In this document: in pieces, positions 6,126 through 8,807 of the stretch | How positions within the stretch are numbered: position 1 is the first letter of the stretch | How the letters are laid out: each line of letters starts with the position of its first letter | Assembly: GCA_028040005.1 (NCBI GenBank) | Contig: JAOFKK010000037.1 | Span: 1-8,807, forward strand | Origin: Rickettsiales bacterium | GTDB taxonomy: Bacteria > Pseudomonadota > Alphaproteobacteria > Rickettsiales > UBA1997 | Reading direction: 5' to 3' | Length of the DNA: 8,807 bases | Position numbers and translations under genes: made by a program | Notes under the pieces: generated by a model | What the model saw: the letters and a program-made list of their open reading frames with translations, nothing else | The model's database searches: none | Told to the model about the DNA's origin: nothing

Positions 6126-7127
6126 TTAATTAATTAATTTACTTTCCTTATAATATCTCAAAGCACCCTTATGTATTGGTGCATGATTCCCGTCCTTAAC
6201 TGATTCATTAATTTTCATTGATGCAAAAACAGGATGTAATGTTTTGAAATTATCAAAATTATCAAATACGGCCTTTGTTAAATTATAAACAACATCTTCA
6301 CCTATTTTAGAAGATGTAACTAATGTTGCCTTAATACCAAAAGTTGATATATCTTCTGGATTATTTTTATACATACCGCCAGCTATATATGATTTAACAT
6401 AAGATGGGTTAATTTTAATTAATTTATTGATAGTGTCATCATCAATATTAATAATCTTCACTTTACAGCCAATATTGCTATGTTGAGTAACTTCTTGCAC
6501 AACCCCATTTGGATTTCCAGCCATATAAGTCATAACATCGATATCACCATCACAAAGTGATTTAATTTGATCAGACGGTGTTAGGTGGGTAATTTTAGCA
6601 AAATCATCCCTTTCCCATTCTTTAGCTTTTAAAATTACCTCCATAGTAGCATGAACACCAGAATCTTTAGGTCCAAAATTAATAACCTTACCTTTAATAT
6701 CGTCAAGATCATCTATGCCAGAATCTTCTCTTGCAATAATAGTAAATGTTTCAGTATATAAAGAAAAAACCGATCTTAAATCTTTAAAAGGAGTTTGATC
6801 AGCAAAAAAGCCACTACCTTTATAAGAATGATATTGCCAATCTGATTGAGAAATTCCAAACTCAACAATACCAGATCTAATAGCATTAATATTGGCAACT
6901 GAACCGCCAGTTGACTCAACTGAACATCTAATGCCATGCTCTTTACGACCCCTATTAACTAAACGGCAAATTGCACCGCCAGCAGGGTAGTAAACGCCAG
7001 TAATACCAGCAGTAGCCACATTAATATACTTGGTTGCTGCCAAAGAATTATAAGAAAATAAAGCAGTCAGGGTAAGCAGGGATATTGTTAAAATTCGATT
7101 TGTAATGTTTTTGCAGTTAAGTATCAT
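6126..7127 (-). CDS. TAXI-family TRAP transporter solute-binding protein
   Basis: This periplasmic receptor belongs to the TAXI branch of TRAP transporters, which use an ion gradient for uptake through a fused DctQM-type membrane protein. From the ATG at 7127 it has 333 residues. A signal peptide (hydrophobic about 12-25) probably ends after SLA or SLAA (30-31). Family features follow: INVATAGITGVYYPAGGAICRL (35-56), the TGGSVANINAIRSG block (73-86), DWQYHSYKG (97-105), DLDDIKGKVINFGPKDSG (140-157) and the C-terminal PIHKGALRYYKE (317-328). A TTG codon at 7151 would add eight residues; I reject it because the ATG gives a cleaner signal peptide and a normal leader after the strong promoter. 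The membrane partner is not in the window. Substrate is unknown; some TAXI receptors bind glutamate or other carboxylates, which would suit the ggt neighbour upstream. Confidence 0.92.
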   Translation of the reverse strand: MILNCKNITNRILTISLLTLTALFSYNSLAATKYINVATAGITGVYYPAGGAICRLVNRGRKEHGIRCSVESTGGSVANINAIRSGIVEFGISQSDWQYHSYKGSGFFADQTPFKDLRSVFSLYTETFTIIAREDSGIDDLDDIKGKVINFGPKDSGVHATMEVILKAKEWERDDFAKITHLTPSDQIKSLCDGDIDVMTYMAGNPNGVVQEVTQHSNIGCKVKIINIDDDTINKLIKINPSYVKSYIAGGMYKNNPEDISTFGIKATLVTSSKIGEDVVYNLTKAVFDNFDNFKTLHPVFASMKINESVKDGNHAPIHKGALRYYKESKLIN

Positions 7128-7160
7128 ATTATATCTATTAATTTCTATCAATTCACATCG

Positions 7161-7187
7161 TTAACAAGAAGATTATAATCTTGTTAA
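7161..7187. promoter_or_regulatory. Inverted repeat over the TAXI -10: candidate operator
   Basis: TTAACAAGA (7161-7169) and TCTTGTTAA (7179-7187) are a perfect 9-bp inverted repeat with a 9-bp centre that holds the -10 hexamer. On neither strand does it precede a solid T-run, although it could also act as a weak terminator for ggt. Its position over the -10 and start region is typical of a repressor site. The regulator is unknown. Confidence 0.5.
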
Positions 7188-7199
7188 AATTTATTTCAA
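7172..7199 (-). promoter_or_regulatory. Promoter of the TAXI gene
   Basis: On the minus strand TTGAAA (7199-7194, 5 of 6) and a perfect TATAAT (7177-7172) are separated by 16 bp. This is the best promoter match in the window. Transcription would begin near 7165, leaving about 38 nt before the ATG at 7127. It lies 10 to 40 bp beyond the ggt stop codon, so the TAXI gene need not depend on ggt transcription. Confidence 0.6.
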
Positions 7200-7207
7200 C
7201 AAATAAT

Positions 7208-8807
7208 TTACCTACCAGAAGCAAAGCCATTGCGACGGTGATCTGCCGCCCCATGAATTACGCCATTATCAATTGATATAGCGGTAATACCACTACTGAT
7301 ATTTTTGATTTTTATATTATGACCAATTTCAGTCAATTGATCCGATAATTGCTCTAGATAGGTTCCTTTTTCTAATTCCAGACCATTCTTAATAGCAATA
7401 AAATTAGGAAGATTAATGGCTTGGTCAATTGACATTTTCCAATCAATATAAGCAATGATTGTTTTGGCAACATATTGTATAATTCTTGGCCCCCCTGGTG
7501 ATCCAACTATTAGAACCAAATTATCATCCTCATCAAATACAAAAGTTGGAGTCATAGAGCTTCTGGGCTGCTTATTGGGACGAACGCGATTTATTACTTT
7601 TTTACCATTAATTTTTGGCTGAAAAGAAAAATCTGTCATCTGATTATTAAGCATAAAGCCATCAACCATAAGGTTAGATCCAAAAAGATATTCAATAGAG
7701 CTAGTCATAGAAACAGCATTGCCATCAGCATCAATAACCGAAATATGAGTTGTAGAATTAGCCTCAAAAGCATTTTGATTAATATAATAATTATCGCTTA
7801 ATTTAAAATCGCCAGCTTTTGGATTGGCAATCACCTCATTTGGCTCTATTAATTTAGCCCTTTGTCGTAAATAATCCTTATTCAACAAATCTTTTAGAGG
7901 AATATTTTTAACATCAGCAAGATATTTATTACGATCTTGATAAGCCAATTTAGCCGCCTCAGCAATTAAATGAATAGTTTTATATGAGGTAGGAGAAAGG
8001 AATTTTAAATTAAAAGGTTCTAAAATAGATAGAATTTGTAACAAGGTTATACCACCAGAACTTGGTGGCAACATAGAGCAAACTTTGTAGGAATGATAAT
8101 AAGAACAAATTAATTCACCCTTTTTAGAGCGGTATTTTTTAAGATCCAATAAAGATAAATAGCCCGAATTATCAGAATTTTGAACTTTATTAACGATATT
8201 TTCAGCGATTTGACCTTCATAAAATACCTTAATACCATTTTTAGCAATCAATTCTAAGCTTTCACCCAATTTCTTATTATAAATAATTTCACCATTCTCT
8301 TTGATAGAATTATCATCATTAAAATATAATTCTTTAAGATCTGGGTTATTTTTTAAATATTTAACATCTTTTAAAATAGTGCGAATTTTTGGCTCCATAG
8401 GAAAACCTTCATTAGCCAATTTAATTGCCGGCTCAAAAAGAGTTTTCCATTTTAATTTGCCATATTTTTTATGAGATTCCTTAAGAATTTTTAACAGACC
8501 TGGAGTTCCAACCGATAACCCACCATTAACCGCTTCTTTAAAGGTCATTAATGACCCATCTTTTTTAAAAAATATTTTATCATGAGATTTTGCAGGAGCA
8601 GTCTCGCGACCATTATAATAAACAGAGTTTTTGTTTTTTTTGTCATAATAAAGCAAAAAAGCACCACCACCAATGCCAGAAGATTGCGGCTCAACAACAT
8701 TAAGAACCATTTGCGCAGCAATGACAGCATCAATAGCATTACCACCCATTTTTAGCATTTTAGCACCAGCTTCTGACGCCCTTTTATCAAGAGTGGACAC
8801 CATAAAC
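7208..8807 (-). CDS. ggt: Gamma-glutamyltransferase (glutathione hydrolase), 5' end outside the window
   Basis: This enzyme removes the gamma-glutamyl group from glutathione, normally in the periplasm, releasing glutamate and Cys-Gly. The frame stays open to the right edge. The Met at 8803 (FMVSTLDKRASEAGA) aligns with the internal GMVAS segment of E. coli GGT, so a signal peptide and first strands are missing from view. Counting from that Met: GGNAIDAVIAA (20-30), SSGIGGGAFLLYY (41-53), GRETAPAKS (65-73), the large-to-small subunit cleavage site with nucleophile T351 (EANSTTHISVID), NNQMTDFSF (386-394), RSSMTPT (414-420) and the oxyanion loop GSPGGPR (434-440). The predicted small subunit is 181 residues, near the family norm. 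The lid-loop stretch (395-411) is about five residues shorter than in E. coli, as I recall that sequence. It ends 80 bp before the TAXI start. Confidence 0.94.
   Translation of the reverse strand, partial: FMVSTLDKRASEAGAKMLKMGGNAIDAVIAAQMVLNVVEPQSSGIGGGAFLLYYDKKNKNSVYYNGRETAPAKSHDKIFFKKDGSLMTFKEAVNGGLSVGTPGLLKILKESHKKYGKLKWKTLFEPAIKLANEGFPMEPKIRTILKDVKYLKNNPDLKELYFNDDNSIKENGEIIYNKKLGESLELIAKNGIKVFYEGQIAENIVNKVQNSDNSGYLSLLDLKKYRSKKGELICSYYHSYKVCSMLPPSSGGITLLQILSILEPFNLKFLSPTSYKTIHLIAEAAKLAYQDRNKYLADVKNIPLKDLLNKDYLRQRAKLIEPNEVIANPKAGDFKLSDNYYINQNAFEANSTTHISVIDADGNAVSMTSSIEYLFGSNLMVDGFMLNNQMTDFSFQPKINGKKVINRVRPNKQPRSSMTPTFVFDEDDNLVLIVGSPGGPRIIQYVAKTIIAYIDWKMSIDQAINLPNFIAIKNGLELEKGTYLEQLSDQLTEIGHNIKIKNISSGITAISIDNGVIHGAADHRRNGFASGR

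Noticed and set aside
7128..7151. TTG start at 7151 for the TAXI protein
   Set aside because: It would place eight extra polar residues before the signal peptide and leave only about 14 nt of leader after the strong promoter.
8548..8745. Minus-strand 65-codon frame inside ggt
   Set aside because: It overlaps ggt in another frame and merely gives a Leu-rich translation of conserved GGT sequence.
1..8807. CRISPR array, toxin-antitoxin or phage-defence module
   Set aside because: No regularly spaced repeats and no small paired genes or defence domains were seen; the genes are mostly housekeeping or transport.

Overview
The window looks like a chromosomal segment of an AT-rich alphaproteobacterium, most probably of the order Rickettsiales or a related host-associated lineage. 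Three things point there: low-GC, Lys/Asn/Ile-rich proteins; the order iscR, NifS-like cysteine desulfurase, iscS, familiar from Rickettsia; and the alphaproteobacterial pair fabF-mltG. Most starts have no obvious Shine-Dalgarno sequence. The genus cannot be fixed from this sequence alone.

Layout, left to right. At 1-703 a plus-strand gene (123-650) encodes a small secreted, Asn-rich protein that looks like a pilin or Csu/spore-coat-U-type beta-sandwich. Two direct copies of a ~42-bp repeat flank it (9-50 and 667-708). All other genes are on the minus strand. At 704-3437 is an Fe-S regulator and sulfur-donor operon read iscR, NifS-like desulfurase, iscS, with gaps of only 2 nt. It has a probable promoter and operator palindrome at 3508-3553. 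The scaffold gene iscU and the rest of the isc operon do not follow iscS. At 3620-5867 are fabF and mltG, overlapping by 8 nt. acpP, their usual upstream neighbour, is absent and replaced by a 258-bp noncoding stretch with hairpins. At 6126-7127 is a TAXI-type TRAP solute-binding protein with its own good promoter and a perfect 9-bp inverted repeat over the -10. At 7208-8807 is a gamma-glutamyltransferase (ggt) whose N-terminus lies beyond the right edge.

How the genes may fit together: Ggt would release glutamate and Cys-Gly from glutathione in the periplasm. The TAXI protein could capture a small carboxylate such as glutamate. Cysteine is the substrate of both desulfurases, which supply persulfide sulfur for Fe-S clusters sensed by IscR. 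This link is inference from adjacency.

I see no clearly new multi-gene system. The points most worth following are the repeat-flanked pilin-like gene beside iscS, the two operator-like palindromes, and the broken isc and acpP-fabF neighbourhoods.
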